Shown: positions 63,512 through 64,000 of the stretch, piece after piece | How positions within the stretch are numbered: the first letter of the stretch is position 1 | How the letters are laid out: each line of letters begins with the position of its first letter | Source: Gracilibacillus caseinilyticus | Lineage (GTDB): Bacteria; Bacillota; Bacilli; Bacillales; Amphibacillaceae | Assembly: GCF_022919115.1 (NCBI RefSeq) | Contig: NZ_CP095072.1 | Span: 3,224,001 to 3,288,000 of the forward strand | Reading direction: 5' to 3' | Length of the DNA: 64,000 nucleotides | Made by a program: the position numbers and the translations under genes | The notes under the pieces: model-generated | Told to the model about the DNA's origin: nothing | Seen by the model: the letters and a program-made list of their open reading frames with translations, nothing else | Database searches by the model: none

Positions 63512-63618
63512 TTGTAATCCCCCATTGCTTTCTAATAAATCCTCTAAAAAGGATTATACCATTTAATATGCTGAAATAAAGCAAAAAATATTGAATTTGA
63601 TATTTTAAGCAGGATGGC

Positions 63619-63647
63619 TTGTTTCATGTACCATTCTATTGTATGCT
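63619..63647 (+). promoter_or_regulatory. Possible mntR promoter
   Basis: TTGTTT (63619-63624), a 17-base spacer, TATGCT (63642-63647), about 38 bases before the start. A moderate SigA match. Confidence 0.45.
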
Positions 63648-63684
63648 TTTATTTACATTATTAATTAAGGATGGGGGATTTATG

Positions 63685-64000
63685 ATGCCTACACCTACTA
63701 TGGAAGATTACATAGAACAAATATATATTTTAATGGAAACAAAAGGATATGCTCGTGTATCTGCGATTGCTGAAGCTTTACAAGTTCAGCCTTCTTCTGT
63801 TACGAAGATGGTTCAGAAGCTTGATAAAGATGATTATTTAAATTATGAGAAATATCAAGGTTTGATACTAACACCAAAAGGTAAGAAGGTTGGGGAAAGA
63901 TTGGTTTACCGCCATGAATTATTGGAGAAATTCCTGCAAATCATTGGCGTGAATGAAGAAAATATCTATACAGATGTAGAAGGTATTGAGCACCATTTAA
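63685..64000 (+). CDS. mntR: Manganese-responsive regulator MntR (3' end outside window)
   Basis: The first 105 residues are visible. ATG 63685 is preferred to ATG 63682 because GGGGGA (63673-63678) is better spaced, and numbering then agrees with B. subtilis MntR: metal ligands D8, E11, H77, E99, E102 and H103 are all present. The winged helix-turn-helix ([20 protein letters not shown]) is intact. It represses Mn uptake genes when Mn is bound. Confidence 0.97.
   Translation, partial: MPTPTMEDYIEQIYILMETKGYARVSAIAEALQVQPSSVTKMVQKLDKDDYLNYEKYQGLILTPKGKKVGERLVYRHELLEKFLQIIGVNEENIYTDVEGIEHHL

Overview
The window is chromosomal DNA of an AT-rich, endospore-forming, naturally competent member of the Bacillaceae, most likely a Gracilibacillus/Virgibacillus/Oceanobacillus-type halotolerant genus (my inference from protein similarity; no search was run). 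Gene order follows, with gaps, the Bacillus subtilis stretch from yqeZ-floA through phoH, era, glyQS, dnaG-sigA, ispG, sodA, pst, gluP, glcK and the comG operon to mntR. The first gene (NfeD/YqeZ) and the last (mntR) run off the edges.

Layout. 1-1.9 kb: nfeD-floA-yqfB envelope-stress operon. 2.3-10 kb: sporulation genes yqfC-yqfD, then phoH, pgpH (c-di-AMP hydrolase), ybeY, dgkA, era, yqzL, recO. 10-15 kb: T-box-controlled glyQ-glyS, then ppsR. 15-21 kb: dnaG-sigA, a membrane protein, cccA, trmK, the Nif3-like yqfO. 22-29 kb: ispH, cshB, nfo, yqfT, a lytic transglycosylase, yqfX, ispG, a second stand-alone nfeD. 30-43 kb: a Na/Pi transporter, six tRNA genes, sodA, an MFS carrier, pbpA, and pstSCAB-phoU behind a four-repeat Pho box. 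43-52 kb: rpmG (zinc-free L33 type), yqgN, rhomboid gluP, a SpoVAF-like germination protein, yqgQ, glcK, an LtaS-type synthase. 52.4-53.7 kb: an ISL3-family insertion sequence with a frameshifted transposase. 54-64 kb: yqgW, yqgX, yqgY, comGA-GG, aroK, yqzE, yqhG-yqhH, rhodanese yqhL, mntR.

The coding content is conserved core. What stands out lies between genes: a family of GC-richer, fold-back intergenic repeats, at least eight copies in 64 kb, with inverted ends resembling TATAATACGGATTATGTCAAC. Two long copies carry, at the same internal site, a nested ~161-bp element with its own inverted ends and a 9-bp target duplication; a third copy shows the empty site. One family member lies between the glyQS T-box terminator and glyQ, and another precedes the pstS Pho box.

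Other points of note are an IS inserted in the U-tract of a terminator with an 8-bp duplication, a candidate SigW promoter for the stand-alone NfeD, a DEAD-box helicase reading DETD, and several genes missing relative to B. subtilis order (cdd, ccpN, yqxD, the zur cluster, gcvT-gcvPA-gcvPB, lipM).
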